Of a stretch of DNA of 64,000 bases, positions 44,972-54,630 are shown piece by piece. Location: NCBI GenBank assembly GCA_047971485.1, contig JBKDZR010000007.1:1-64000 (forward strand). The letters are read 5' to 3'. This DNA is from JBKDZR01 sp047971485 (GTDB taxonomy: Bacteria; Pseudomonadota; Alphaproteobacteria; Rhodobacterales; Rhodobacteraceae). Both the position numbers and the translations under genes were made by a program. The first letter of the stretch is position 1. Each line of letters opens with the position of its first letter. Below the pieces are notes generated by a model that worked only from the letters and a program-made list of their open reading frames with translations, was not told the DNA's origin and did no database searches.

Positions 44972-46123
44972 TCAGCTTGGCGCGGATCCGAAAGTCGCGA
45001 TGGCCAGGCGGATCAAGGCCAGATCCGAGCCGGCCGGACCGATCAGGGACAGGCCAAGGGGCGCGCCGTTGATCCGGGCGACGGGCACGCTGATCTGGGG
45101 CAGTCCGCAATGCCCGGCAATGGACAGCAGTCGGATCGCCGTGTTGCGGTAGCGGTCCATCTCGGCGCCTCCGGTGCCCAGCAGGGGCGCGGCGCCGGGG
45201 GCCGTTGGCAGCAGCAGGATCCCGTCAGGGCCCAGACGTCCGACCACCCGCGCGCGCAGCTGGCGGCGCTCGGTCTGGGCAGCGGTGATTTCGTCAGGGT
45301 GCAGGGCCATGGCGTCGAGAAACCGTTCGCGCACGCCGGGGCCGAAATCCGGGTCGTTGCTGGTGATCCAGTCCCGGAAGGTTTGCGCTACCTGTGCGCC
45401 CTGCACGATGCGAAAGACGGGTTGCAGCCGGGCGATCGTTTCGGGATCCAGCAGGGGGGCCGGATCGCTGGCGGGCAGATGGGGACGCAGGGCCTGGGCT
45501 GTGGCCGGGGGGACCTCGGCCCACAGGTCGCGGGGGGCGAGGAACCGCTGCGGCGCGGTGCCCGGGGCTGGGGCCAGCTGTTCGGCGCCCTTCAGCAGGG
45601 TCTCGCCATCGCGGCTGAACAGGCCGGGCACGTCATAATCGGCGGCCAGGGCCTGCATACCGCCCGCTGACAGCAGGCCGAAACTGGGACGCCAGCCCCA
45701 CAGGCCACAGAACGATGCCGGCAGCCGCACGGACCCGCCCGTGTCCGTTCCCAGCCCGATATCGGCCAGCCCCTGCGCTACGGCCGAGGCCGAACCCGAG
45801 GACGACCCGCCAGGCACGCGATCGGGGGCCGCCGGGTTGAGCGGCGTGCCGTAGTGTGCGTTCTCACCCATCAGCGAATAGGCCAATTCGTCCATATGGG
45901 TCTTGCCGACGGGACGGGCCCCGACGCGGATCAGCTGATCGACAACGGCCGCATGGGCCGTCGCCGGGGCATGGGTCGCCGCCCAGGCAGGATGCCCGGA
46001 TCCGCTGACCACCCCGGCGACATCGAGATTGTCCTTGATTGCCAGGCGCAGCCCTGACAACGGGCCGTCGATGGCTGCAAAATGATCTTCGGCGAAAGTA
46101 TGAATGAATGGAGAGATCGCCAT
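44972..46123 (-). CDS. amidase (amidase signature family)
   Basis: The 383-residue protein keeps the Ser-cisSer-Lys triad of the family: K30 in 'AIKDNLD', S107 in 'GGSSSGSA' and S131 in 'GTDTGGSVR'. It also has 'KTHMDELAYSLMGEN'. Such enzymes hydrolyse amides, biuret-like compounds or oxamates; AtzE-like and HpxY-like relatives act with HpxZ/AtzH-type proteins, and one of those is encoded in the same operon. It is shorter than many family members (about 450-500 residues). It is the last gene of the eleven-gene operon, one base after the ATPase gene. Confidence 0.88.
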   Translation of the reverse strand: MAISPFIHTFAEDHFAAIDGPLSGLRLAIKDNLDVAGVVSGSGHPAWAATHAPATAHAAVVDQLIRVGARPVGKTHMDELAYSLMGENAHYGTPLNPAAPDRVPGGSSSGSASAVAQGLADIGLGTDTGGSVRLPASFCGLWGWRPSFGLLSAGGMQALAADYDVPGLFSRDGETLLKGAEQLAPAPGTAPQRFLAPRDLWAEVPPATAQALRPHLPASDPAPLLDPETIARLQPVFRIVQGAQVAQTFRDWITSNDPDFGPGVRERFLDAMALHPDEITAAQTERRQLRARVVGRLGPDGILLLPTAPGAAPLLGTGGAEMDRYRNTAIRLLSIAGHCGLPQISVPVARINGAPLGLSLIGPAGSDLALIRLAIATFGSAPS

Positions 46124-46124
46124 G

Positions 46125-46928
46125 TCAGCTGTCCATCGCCTGGGCCAACAGGGCGCTGACCTGCTGGCAATGTCCGGAATAGGCCGGAGTCAGGCGAAAG
46201 GCCGCCTCGCGGGGGTAGGGTTCATCCACGCCGATCTCGCCAATGATTCGGCCCGGACGCGCTGCCATGACGACGATGCGGTTGGACAGATAGACGCTTT
46301 CGAACACGGAATGGGTGACGAAGATCACCGTGGATTGCGTGTGTTTCCACAGTTCCAGCAGATCCTGGGACAGCTTGTTGCGGGTGATCTCATCCAGGGC
46401 GGCGAAGGGTTCGTCCATCAGCAGAAGGCGGGGTTTGGTCACCAGGGCCCGGGCGATGGAAACGCGCATCTTCATGCCGCCCGACAGTTCACGCGGATAG
46501 CTGTCGTGAAAGCCCCCCAGCCCGACCGTATCGAGGATCGCGGCGACATCGGCCCGGGCCTGCACGCGCGATCGCCCGGCCAGTTTCAGCGGCAGGAAGA
46601 CATTGTCGAACACGGTCAGCCAGGGCATCAGGTTGGGTTCCTGAAAGACGAAACCGATCTCGCCGGCGGCGGCCCGGATGCCCTTGCGCTCGTCCTCGCC
46701 GGGGCGCTGGATGCGGCCCCGGGTGTGATCGGTCAGCCCGGCGGCGATCTTCAGCGCGGTGGACTTGCCGCATCCCGATGGCCCCAGAAGCGACACGAAC
46801 TCGCCTGGCATCACATCGAGGTTGAGGTTGCGCAAGGCCTCGGTCCCGTTGGGATAAACCTTGTCGAGGTTCTGCATCCGCATGACGGGGGCCATGGTGG
46901 CGGGCGGTTTGATGGCGGCCTCGGGCAT
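46125..46928 (-). CDS. ABC transporter ATPase (NitT/TauT family)
   Basis: The 267-residue protein has Walker A 'GPSGCGKST', signature 'LSGGMKMRVSIARAL', and Walker B 'LLLMDEPFAALDE', which is the TauB/SsuB/NrtD type. It should energise the permease encoded just upstream. The matching binding protein is most likely the one at 58552-59547 on the opposite arm of the island. Its start overlaps the permease stop (TGATG). Confidence 0.92.
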   Translation of the reverse strand: MPEAAIKPPATMAPVMRMQNLDKVYPNGTEALRNLNLDVMPGEFVSLLGPSGCGKSTALKIAAGLTDHTRGRIQRPGEDERKGIRAAAGEIGFVFQEPNLMPWLTVFDNVFLPLKLAGRSRVQARADVAAILDTVGLGGFHDSYPRELSGGMKMRVSIARALVTKPRLLLMDEPFAALDEITRNKLSQDLLELWKHTQSTVIFVTHSVFESVYLSNRIVVMAARPGRIIGEIGVDEPYPREAAFRLTPAYSGHCQQVSALLAQAMDS

Positions 46929-47791
46929 CAGGTGTTCCCCTTCATTTCGCTTTCATGCCAGGTGCTGAGCAGCCTGGACTGGACGATCGAGGTGACATAC
47001 CAGATCGCCAGGCCAAAGACGGACAGGATGAACAGGGCGGCAAACATGCGGGGGACATCCAGCAAGGTGCCGCTTTCGACGATCACCCAGGCCAATCCGG
47101 TCGAGGCACCCGATCCGGCGACGAATTCGGCGACGACGCCACCGATGACCGCCAGGCTGGACGAAATGCGCGCGCCGGTCAGGATATAAGGCAGGGCGGC
47201 AGGCAACTGAAGTTCGCGGAACCGTTGCCAGCGGCTGGCCTGGTAGAGGGTCATGACATCCTGCAATCCGCTGTCGGCGGATTTCATCCCAGTCACCGTG
47301 TTGGCCAGCATCGGAAAAAACGCCACCAGCCAAGCCAGGATCATCAGGCCCAGCCAGACGCGGTCCAGCCCGACCCAGATGATGACCAGCGGGGCGATGG
47401 CCACCATCGGGGTCACCTGCAGGGCGATGGCATAGGGCCACAGCATCCGTTCGATATCCTTGTGCTGGGCCAGCAGCAGCCCCCCAAGGATCCCCGAGAT
47501 GACAGCGGCCAGAAAGGCGACCAGGGTGATCCCGGCCGTGTAGGCAAGCGATTTCATCAGATAGGGAAAGTTCTCGATGATGCTGATGACGATCATCGAG
47601 GGCGGGGGCAGGATGAATTTCGATATCTCGAAGGCGTGAACCGAAACTTCCCAGACCAGCAGGAAAAAGATCCCGGCGGCGACGGTCGGGGCGGTTTCGC
47701 GCAGGAGGGTGGCCAAACGTCCGGGGGTTGCCGGCATGGGGGTGGTCGGAACCGGGGCGGGCTGGGGGCCGGTCGGGCTGTTCTGTGTCAC
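46928..47791 (-). CDS. ABC transporter permease (NitT/TauT family)
   Basis: The 287-residue protein has six helices and the TauC/SsuC-type EAA loop 'DVMTLYQASRWQRFRELQLP'. It also has 'AVIGGVVAEFVAGSGASTGL', typical of the family. I chose the GTG at 47791, which follows AGAGGA; earlier in-frame codons read into the end of the upstream hydrolase gene. It forms the channel of an importer for a small, probably nitrogen-containing, organic compound. Confidence 0.9.
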   Translation of the reverse strand: MTQNSPTGPQPAPVPTTPMPATPGRLATLLRETAPTVAAGIFFLLVWEVSVHAFEISKFILPPPSMIVISIIENFPYLMKSLAYTAGITLVAFLAAVISGILGGLLLAQHKDIERMLWPYAIALQVTPMVAIAPLVIIWVGLDRVWLGLMILAWLVAFFPMLANTVTGMKSADSGLQDVMTLYQASRWQRFRELQLPAALPYILTGARISSSLAVIGGVVAEFVAGSGASTGLAWVIVESGTLLDVPRMFAALFILSVFGLAIWYVTSIVQSRLLSTWHESEMKGNT

Positions 47792-47822
47792 CTGTTCGGG
47801 TCCTCTGTCAGAAGTCTGGCAC

Positions 47823-49505
47823 TCATGCGGCGGGGCCGTCCCCTTGCAGGGGCAAGGTGATCCGGCTGTCTGCACCCAGACTGAGATGAATGGTCGTGAT
47901 CAGCGCCGAGGCACGTGACGCCAGCGTCGGATCCGCACCGGTGCCGGGGTTGATCGGATGGTTGGGGAAATCCGAGGCGGCAATGGACAGGCGCAGGGCT
48001 TCGCCGGGGGCCAGGGTCAGGCAGACCGCACCCAGCGACAGCTGTACCGGATCCTCTGGCAGGGTCCGCAGATGGACATAGCCGGCGGCGAGGGGCAGGA
48101 CCCGGGCATCGGGCTTGACCACCGACAAGGTGGCGCTCAGGTCAAAGCTGGGCCGGTCGGCGGTGATATCCAGGCTCAGGTCAACGGGGCCGGACAGATG
48201 CAGCGGTGTTGAACGGACCGGGGCGGTAAAGGTCATCACATCGCTGCGTTCATCAACCAGCCGCCGGTCGGTGGGGCCCGATCCGGGGCCGGCCGCCGGC
48301 GCGCTGCGCCATGGATCATGGACCACCAGCTCGGTGCCCTGGCCGGGGCTGTCGGCCAGGCCGCCATCGTCGGGCCGGGTCGCCGCGCGTCCGCCGCCGG
48401 TCAGGTAAAGCGGGGTTTGGACGTGGGGCATCGCTGCGCTGTCGCGCCAGCATTTTTCGCCCAGATCGAAGAGATGCACACGGTCATCTGCTGCCAAGGT
48501 TCCCTTGCCCTTCAGCACCGCATCGAGAAAGGCGATCTGCGCGCGGTCGGTATCCGTGGCGGCAGCCGGGCCGTGATCCACCCCGGCTGCCTTGCGTCCC
48601 CAGGGAAAATGCACCCAGGGCCCGACCCAAAGGCGCATGGTCGGATCGTCGGGTCGGTCAAGCGCCTCAAAAGCCTGCAGGATTGAGTGAAGGTGTTCGT
48701 CGAACCAGCCCCCGATGAAGAACATGGGCAGGTTCCGGGCGCGCAGCGCGTCGATCGCGGTGGCCGGTGAGATCCTGCTCCATTCCGGATCGGTCACCGG
48801 GCGGTCAATCCAGTCGGGGTAATGCCCGATGGCGCCCGATTGCATCAGGGTCTCGGGGCGGGCGGGAAAGGGGCCCTCGAACAGATGGGGCAGCGCCCCC
48901 CGCAGGTGGCTGTAGGCTTGGGCATCGCCCTGGCGGCGGGCCCCTTCGGCGGTGATCTGCGTGCCCCAGCCGGCCATCTGCCCCAGACAGAAGGCCCCGT
49001 TTTCGAAGATCCAGCTCCGGGCGGGATCCCAGGGTCCCATGGCCGGCAACAGTGCCGCCAAGGACGGGCTGTCGCCGGTTGCGGCGAGCAACTGGTTATA
49101 GGACTGGTAGGAAAACCCGTACATGGCCACCTGCCCATCCGATCCGGGCAGGCGCGCGGCCCATTCCACGGCCTCGGCGCCATCGCTGGCTTCATGGCGC
49201 CCGGGCCAGAACCGCCCCTGCGAGGTGCCGCGCCCGCGCACGTCCTGCACCACGACCAAATAGCCCTGGGCCGCATACCAGGCGGGATGGGCATAGCAGA
49301 TCGTACAGCCGATCCGGCGGCCATAGGCCTGGCGCTGCAACAGGACCGGCCAGGGGCCATCGCCTACGGGGCGCCAGATATCGGCGTCCAGCCGGGTGCC
49401 ATCCCTTGTGGTCATGGACAGGGTCTCGGGTGGGTGCACCTCGGCGATATCCGGCAACGGTGCGGTTGGCAGATGGGGATCGAAAGCGGTGTCTATCGGG
49501 GTCAT
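47823..49505 (-). CDS. CocE/NonD family hydrolase (S15 peptidase-like)
   Basis: The 560-residue protein has an alpha/beta-hydrolase domain with the CocE pattern 'VVVQDVRGRGTSQGRF', then 'MYGFSYQSY' with nucleophile S132. A C-terminal jelly-roll domain follows ('LDITADRPSFDLSATL'). CocE/NonD enzymes hydrolyse esters or amides of small molecules such as cocaine. It is cytoplasmic, without a signal peptide. It lies two bases after the first FAD oxidase gene in the island operon and probably cleaves an acyl or ester bond in the unknown pathway. Confidence 0.87.
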   Translation of the reverse strand: MTPIDTAFDPHLPTAPLPDIAEVHPPETLSMTTRDGTRLDADIWRPVGDGPWPVLLQRQAYGRRIGCTICYAHPAWYAAQGYLVVVQDVRGRGTSQGRFWPGRHEASDGAEAVEWAARLPGSDGQVAMYGFSYQSYNQLLAATGDSPSLAALLPAMGPWDPARSWIFENGAFCLGQMAGWGTQITAEGARRQGDAQAYSHLRGALPHLFEGPFPARPETLMQSGAIGHYPDWIDRPVTDPEWSRISPATAIDALRARNLPMFFIGGWFDEHLHSILQAFEALDRPDDPTMRLWVGPWVHFPWGRKAAGVDHGPAAATDTDRAQIAFLDAVLKGKGTLAADDRVHLFDLGEKCWRDSAAMPHVQTPLYLTGGGRAATRPDDGGLADSPGQGTELVVHDPWRSAPAAGPGSGPTDRRLVDERSDVMTFTAPVRSTPLHLSGPVDLSLDITADRPSFDLSATLSVVKPDARVLPLAAGYVHLRTLPEDPVQLSLGAVCLTLAPGEALRLSIAASDFPNHPINPGTGADPTLASRASALITTIHLSLGADSRITLPLQGDGPAA

Positions 49506-49507
49506 GA

Positions 49508-50917
49508 TCAGCCCAGCCTCTTGGTCCATTTATCTGTCGGCAGATCCACGGCCACGGCCGCGTCTGCGGTTTCGTCCACCTCGAAGCGGCCCGGGTTTAG
49601 CAGACCGTAGGGGTCGACGGATCGCTTGAAGGCGATATCGACATCGGTGATTTCCTTCTTGCCCACCGCGCGCACGTTGGTGGTGTGTGAATTCGACACC
49701 ACGGCGCCGGCCTCTTGCATGTCACGCACCATCTGGGCCATCTGCTCGGCGCTTTCATAAACGAAATAGGGGGATCCGGATCCCACGATCTCGCCGCCAA
49801 TGCGCAGCAGTTCCAGCCGCAGCGGTCCGTAATGCGCGGTCTTTGCATGGACCCGCGCAACCAGTCCGGCCAGATCCTTGGCGCGAAAGAACCCCTCGAT
49901 CACCGATCGTTCGGGGTGGTTTTTCTGGATCTGGAACAGCATGTGGCCGAAGATGAATTCCCACAGGGGCTGACCATAGGGGCCTTCGCCCTCGCGGCAT
50001 TGCGTCAGGACAGTGCCCCCGGCGCGTTCAGCCAGTTGCGCAAAGCTTTCCCAGCTGTGATCCGCGATCATCGTCATCACGATCGACTTGCCCTCGGGCA
50101 CCAGATCGCGAAAGCCGGTGACGAAGGATGGTGTTGGCCATTCATGCACCGAAACGAATTTCCGTGTGATCCCGGCGCAATCGGCCAGCATGATACCAAA
50201 GTGCACCGCATCCATATGGGTGTCGAAGGTGACAATGGTTTCATTCCACGCCCAGGCCGGGGCCAGAGGCAGTTCCATCTCGGTGATGATCCCCGTGGTG
50301 CCATAGGTGTGATGGGCCAGTTGCGCATCCAGGCCGCGCAACTCGATCAGGCGCGGCTCTTCCTCCATGGTCATCACCGTGCAGGAGATGACATTGCCGG
50401 GATCGCGCCAGGTGCCATAGACGGTGGACCCGGGGCCGCCCTGGCCGCCAGCGAAATGGCCGGCAACCGTGGCAATGCGGGCCGTGGTCGGCGGAAAGCG
50501 CAGCTCTTTGCCATGCTTGCGCAGTTCGGCATCCAGCCGGGCAACAATGGTGCCGCCACGCACTTTGACGCGATCCTCGGACAGGGCAACGATGCCGGTC
50601 AGCCCCTTGACGTCCAGAACGATCCCGCCCTTCAGAGGCACGGACTGACCGTAATTCGCCGACCCCGCCGCGCGCACCGTGATCGGGATCCGGTGTTTGA
50701 CCGCCGCCCTGACCACGATGCGCAGTTCATCCTCGGTCTTCGGCGTGACGACCACATCGGCGATCTTGCCGGCCAGCGCCTCTTTCAGGATCGGGCTGAC
50801 GGCGTATCTGTCGCGGCTCTGAACACGGATGCGTCCTGGATCGCGGGTGTGCGCGATCCCCTCGATATCGGTGCTGAAGGCCTCCAGCGGGTAGGCGGTT
50901 GGCATGCTGTCACTCAT
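49508..50917 (-). CDS. FAD-binding oxidase, paralogue 1 of 4
   Basis: The 469-residue protein has an FAD_binding_4 (PP-loop) domain with 'AAGSANYGQSVPLKGGIVLD' and 'LRFPPTTARIATVAGHFAGG'. A C-terminal oxidase lobe ends 'AFKRSVDPYGLLNPGRF'. Relatives such as glycolate or D-lactate dehydrogenases oxidise hydroxy acids. No substrate-specific residue can be assigned here. It has the same length as paralogues 2 and 3 and shares their motifs. It lies 12 bases after the creatininase-like gene. Confidence 0.88.
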   Translation of the reverse strand: MSDSMPTAYPLEAFSTDIEGIAHTRDPGRIRVQSRDRYAVSPILKEALAGKIADVVVTPKTEDELRIVVRAAVKHRIPITVRAAGSANYGQSVPLKGGIVLDVKGLTGIVALSEDRVKVRGGTIVARLDAELRKHGKELRFPPTTARIATVAGHFAGGQGGPGSTVYGTWRDPGNVISCTVMTMEEEPRLIELRGLDAQLAHHTYGTTGIITEMELPLAPAWAWNETIVTFDTHMDAVHFGIMLADCAGITRKFVSVHEWPTPSFVTGFRDLVPEGKSIVMTMIADHSWESFAQLAERAGGTVLTQCREGEGPYGQPLWEFIFGHMLFQIQKNHPERSVIEGFFRAKDLAGLVARVHAKTAHYGPLRLELLRIGGEIVGSGSPYFVYESAEQMAQMVRDMQEAGAVVSNSHTTNVRAVGKKEITDVDIAFKRSVDPYGLLNPGRFEVDETADAAVAVDLPTDKWTKRLG

Positions 50918-50929
50918 GGATGATCGGGC

Positions 50930-51742
50930 TCAGTCATAGGCAGGGGCGGTATCGAACACAGACAGATCGAAGGCGGCAATTTCATCGATCAGGGTCAGCA
51001 GGCGGTCCACGGCGCGGTCAAAAGCGATCTTGCCGCGCTGGGCATCGGCACGGCTGGCATCGCCGCAGGCCCCTGATGGGTGCAGGTCCTGGGCCTGCCA
51101 ACCAAAGCCGACCGCGCCCTCGGGGGTCAGCATGCCGCCCTCTTGTTCGATGGCCATAGACAACGGGCGAAAATCACTGGCCTGGGCCATATCCACCAGA
51201 TCGGGCCACAGATGCAGCATGACCGAGGTTTCAACTTCTCCGGCATGAATGCCATGGGTGCGTTCGCCCTGCGAGAAAAGATCCGACAGATCGGTAAAGC
51301 GCGACCACATCGAGGATACGGCCAACATGCCCAGATCAATGCGCAGACGCCGGCAGACCATTTCCATGACCTGCGGCTGCCCGCCATGGGCGTTGACGAA
51401 CAGGATCCGGCGGCATCCGGCACGGTGAACGGATTTGGCGATCTCGAACCAATAGTCCGCCAACAAGGGGCCGGGGATGGTCAGCGTGCCGGGATAGGCG
51501 AGATGTTCATCGGACTTGCCGATGGCGCTGGTCGGCAGGACCAGGGCAGGGCAGCTGTCCGGCATGCGGGCGACGGCCGCCTGGCACAGAGAGTCCGTGA
51601 TCGTCGCGTCCACTTTCACCGGCAGATGGGGGCCGTGTTGTTCGGTGGCGCCGACGGGAAATACGGCGACGACACGCGACATGTCGAGATCGCGGAAATC
51701 GCGGGCGGTCAGGTCAGACCAGAAATGGGATTTGAGTGTCAT
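50930..51742 (-). CDS. creatininase family amidohydrolase
   Basis: The 270-residue protein has the creatininase metal site: E34 and H36 in 'GATEQHGPHLPV', D45 in 'KVDATI', 'NAHGG' (117-121) and E169 in 'HAGEVETS'. Family members open cyclic amides (creatinine) or cleave formamides and related amides, using Mn or Zn. It sits between two FAD oxidase paralogues in the island operon, so ring opening or amide cleavage between oxidation steps is plausible. Confidence 0.9.
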   Translation of the reverse strand: MTLKSHFWSDLTARDFRDLDMSRVVAVFPVGATEQHGPHLPVKVDATITDSLCQAAVARMPDSCPALVLPTSAIGKSDEHLAYPGTLTIPGPLLADYWFEIAKSVHRAGCRRILFVNAHGGQPQVMEMVCRRLRIDLGMLAVSSMWSRFTDLSDLFSQGERTHGIHAGEVETSVMLHLWPDLVDMAQASDFRPLSMAIEQEGGMLTPEGAVGFGWQAQDLHPSGACGDASRADAQRGKIAFDRAVDRLLTLIDEIAAFDLSVFDTAPAYD

Positions 51743-51787
51743 GTCAGGGCGTTCCTGTCGTGGTCATGGGGGCCTGTCGGGCCGGGA

Positions 51788-53197
51788 TCATGCATGGCCC
51801 GTATCAAAGCGGTCGGTTGCCAGGTTGTCGTTGACCACCGCATCATTGGCCGGGTCGGGTTCGAACCGGCCCGGGTTCATCAACCCGTAGGGATCAGTTT
51901 CCCGCTTGAAGGCGATATCCTTGTCGGTGATGTGTTTCTTGCCCACGGCGCGCACCGTTGTGGTATGGGGGTTGCGCACCAGAACCCCGGCGGCGCGCAG
52001 CGCCTCGGTGACCTGTTCGGCTTGTGCGTCGCTTTCGTAGTCGAAAAACGGCGAGATCAGCCCCTGAAGCTGACCGTCAAGGCGTAGGTATTCGACGAAC
52101 ATCGGGCCGAAGCGGGAACACAGCTGATGGGCCCGGGTGATCTTGTCCTCCATATCGGGGCCGCGCACGAACCCTTCCATGACGGTGGCCTTGGGGCGGA
52201 TGCGTTGCACGTTCTGGATCAGATGACCGAAGGCGAATTCCCACATCGGTTGGCGCCAGGGGCCCTGGGCTTCGGGCGCGCGGGCCATGACCCGGCCACC
52301 GCGCTCTGCCGCCCAGTGTTCAAAGGCGGGCCAGCTGTGATCGGCGACCATGGTCAGCAGAACCGAGGCGCCCTCGGGGACGTGATCGGAAAACTGGCGG
52401 ACATCGCGCCCGATCGGCCATTCCTGCACCGAGGCCAGTTTGCAGGTGATGGCATAGGCGCGGGCCAGATCTGCGGCGAACTTGGCAGCGGTGACAAAAT
52501 CATCAAAGGCAACAAGCGCCTCCTGCCAGTTCCAGGCCGGGGCCAGGGGCAGGACCATCTCGGTCAACACGCCGGTGGTGCCATAGGTGTGAAACGGGCG
52601 CAGCACGTCGAGGCCAGTCAGTTCAATCTCGCGCGGGGTTTCCTCCAGGGTCATGACCTTGCACGAAATCAGGTTGCCGGGATCCGACCAGCACCCATAG
52701 CTCAGCGATCCGATCCCGCCGATCCCGCCGATGAAATTCCCGCCCACCGTGGCCAGCTTTGCTGTCGAGGGGATAAAGCGCAGCTCCTTGCCGGATTGGC
52801 GCAACTCTTTTTCCAGCCTGGCCATCACCGTGCCGGCCAGAACCCGCACCCGATCCGGGGTTTGGTCGATGATGCCCGACAGCCCCATGACGTCCAGAAT
52901 GATCCCGCCCTTGAGCGGCACACTCTGGCCATAGTTGCACGATCCTGCCGCGCGCGGAACCAGCGGGATCCGCAGCCGCGCCGCCGCCGCCAGAACCTGG
53001 CGCAATTCGTCCGCCGAGGCGGGCGCGATGACGATATCGGCGACCCGGCCGGTCAACTCGCTGGTCAGCATCGGGCTCATGTCATAGCGATCGGTGCTTT
53101 TGACGCGGACGCGGCGGGGATCCACCGTGTGGCTGATCGGACCCAGCGCCGCGATGAGATCCGCGATCGGATAGCGTGTCGTCCCGTCGTCTTTCAT
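51788..53197 (-). CDS. FAD-binding oxidase, paralogue 2 of 4
   Basis: The 469-residue protein carries 'RAAGSCNYGQSVPLKGGIIL', 'IGGIGGIGSLSYGCWSDPGN' and 'DPYGLMNPGRF'. It is clearly homologous to paralogues 1 and 3, and closest to paralogue 1 in these blocks. The start at 53197 follows AAGGA. A longer frame to 53248 only reads into the upstream gene's end. FAD is bound by the N-terminal domain; the substrate is unknown. Confidence 0.88.
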   Translation of the reverse strand: MKDDGTTRYPIADLIAALGPISHTVDPRRVRVKSTDRYDMSPMLTSELTGRVADIVIAPASADELRQVLAAAARLRIPLVPRAAGSCNYGQSVPLKGGIILDVMGLSGIIDQTPDRVRVLAGTVMARLEKELRQSGKELRFIPSTAKLATVGGNFIGGIGGIGSLSYGCWSDPGNLISCKVMTLEETPREIELTGLDVLRPFHTYGTTGVLTEMVLPLAPAWNWQEALVAFDDFVTAAKFAADLARAYAITCKLASVQEWPIGRDVRQFSDHVPEGASVLLTMVADHSWPAFEHWAAERGGRVMARAPEAQGPWRQPMWEFAFGHLIQNVQRIRPKATVMEGFVRGPDMEDKITRAHQLCSRFGPMFVEYLRLDGQLQGLISPFFDYESDAQAEQVTEALRAAGVLVRNPHTTTVRAVGKKHITDKDIAFKRETDPYGLMNPGRFEPDPANDAVVNDNLATDRFDTGHA

Positions 53198-53216
53198 GGC
53201 GCCATATCCTTTGCCG

Positions 53217-54626
53217 TTATGCGCCCCGGGAAGGGCCCTGATCGTCACTGCGCATCAGCCAGCCATCCGTCGCCAGATGACGGTCGACGATGGTGTCGTC
53301 ATGGGCATCCGCCTCGAACCGGCCGCGGTTCAGCAGGCCCTTTGGATCGACTGCGCGCTTGAAGGCCATTTCGCGGGGGCCGATTTCTTTCTTGCCGACA
53401 CCGCGCACATTCGAGGCATGGGGGTTGGCGACCTTCAGCCCCAGCGCCCGCATGGTTTCGACCACGGCGTTGACCGCCGCCTCATCGGTAAAGGAGATGA
53501 AGCTGGACCCCGATGCGACCAGATCACCGCCCCAGCGACGTACCTCGATGCGCATGGGGCCGGTATGGCTGATCTTGTCATGGGTGGCGGCGATCAGACC
53601 GGCCAGGTCGGGGGCATTGAACAGGGCCTCGACCTCGGTGATGTCGGGACGGGTCTTCTGGGCCTGAAGGGTCGTGTGGCCAAAGGCGAATTCCCAGATC
53701 GGGCGGCCGTAGGGGGCCTGACCTTCCGGTCCGCCGGCAACCACGGTGCCCCCGGCCTCGGCGACCATTTCGTGAAACAGTGGCAGGGACGGGGCCTCGA
53801 TCATCGCGATGACGATGGACTGGCCTTCGGGGACAAAGGGGGCAAATGGCTGCAGCCACTGCCCGATTGGCCATTCATAGGCCGAGGCCAGTTTCTTCAC
53901 CAACCCGCATTCGCGCCCGACCCGCACGGCCAGATCGACAGCGGCGGTATAATCGGGCAGGGTGACCAGCTGTTCATGCCAGTCGCGTTTCGGCGCCAGC
54001 CCCATCTCGACCTCGGTGACGATGCCCAGCGTTCCATAGCTGTGCTGGACAAGCCGCGTGTCCATTCCGGTGACATCCATCACGCGCGGCGTTTCCTCGA
54101 CCGTCACGATGCGGCAGGATCGGATATTGCCCGGGTCGCGCAGGACGCCGTAATTGATCGACCCGACCCCGCCGGTTCCCCCGGTCACGAAGCCGCCGAT
54201 GGTGGCCTGTTTTCGGGTCGTCGGGAAAAAGCGCAACTCCTGCCCGGTTTTCGCGGCCTCGGTTTCCAGATCTGCGATGCGAGTGCCGGCGAAGGCGCGG
54301 ATAAAGCCGGGACCGACCTTGATCACCCCGGTCAGGCGGGACAGGTCCAGCATCACACCGCCATTCAGCGGCACGCTCTGGCCATAGTTTGCGGTTCCGG
54401 TTCCCCGGGGGGTCAAGGGCATGTCATGGGCCCAGGCCGCTGCCGCGATGCGCAGGACCTGGTCGACGGAGGCGGGGGTGATCACCGCCTCGGCAACCTT
54501 GTCTTCAAGGGTCTTGGACAACAAGGGGCTGACGAAATGCCAGTCTCGGCTCTTGGCTTTGACCTGTGTGGCATCGGTGGTGTGCGCGATATCGGCCACG
54601 GCCCCGAGAAATGTGTCCAGGGCCAT
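53217..54626 (-). CDS. FAD-binding oxidase, paralogue 3 of 4
   Basis: The 469-residue protein contains 'RGTGTANYGQSVPLNGGVML', 'TGGTGGVGSINYGVLRDPGN' and 'FKRAVDPKGLLNRGRF'. The start is the ATG at 54626, four bases after the HpxZ-like stop. The frame continues upstream without a stop to 54881, but that part is the neighbour gene in another phase. It is the first of three oxidases in the operon and may act on the earliest intermediate. Confidence 0.88.
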   Translation of the reverse strand: MALDTFLGAVADIAHTTDATQVKAKSRDWHFVSPLLSKTLEDKVAEAVITPASVDQVLRIAAAAWAHDMPLTPRGTGTANYGQSVPLNGGVMLDLSRLTGVIKVGPGFIRAFAGTRIADLETEAAKTGQELRFFPTTRKQATIGGFVTGGTGGVGSINYGVLRDPGNIRSCRIVTVEETPRVMDVTGMDTRLVQHSYGTLGIVTEVEMGLAPKRDWHEQLVTLPDYTAAVDLAVRVGRECGLVKKLASAYEWPIGQWLQPFAPFVPEGQSIVIAMIEAPSLPLFHEMVAEAGGTVVAGGPEGQAPYGRPIWEFAFGHTTLQAQKTRPDITEVEALFNAPDLAGLIAATHDKISHTGPMRIEVRRWGGDLVASGSSFISFTDEAAVNAVVETMRALGLKVANPHASNVRGVGKKEIGPREMAFKRAVDPKGLLNRGRFEADAHDDTIVDRHLATDGWLMRSDDQGPSRGA

Positions 54627-54630
54627 GCCG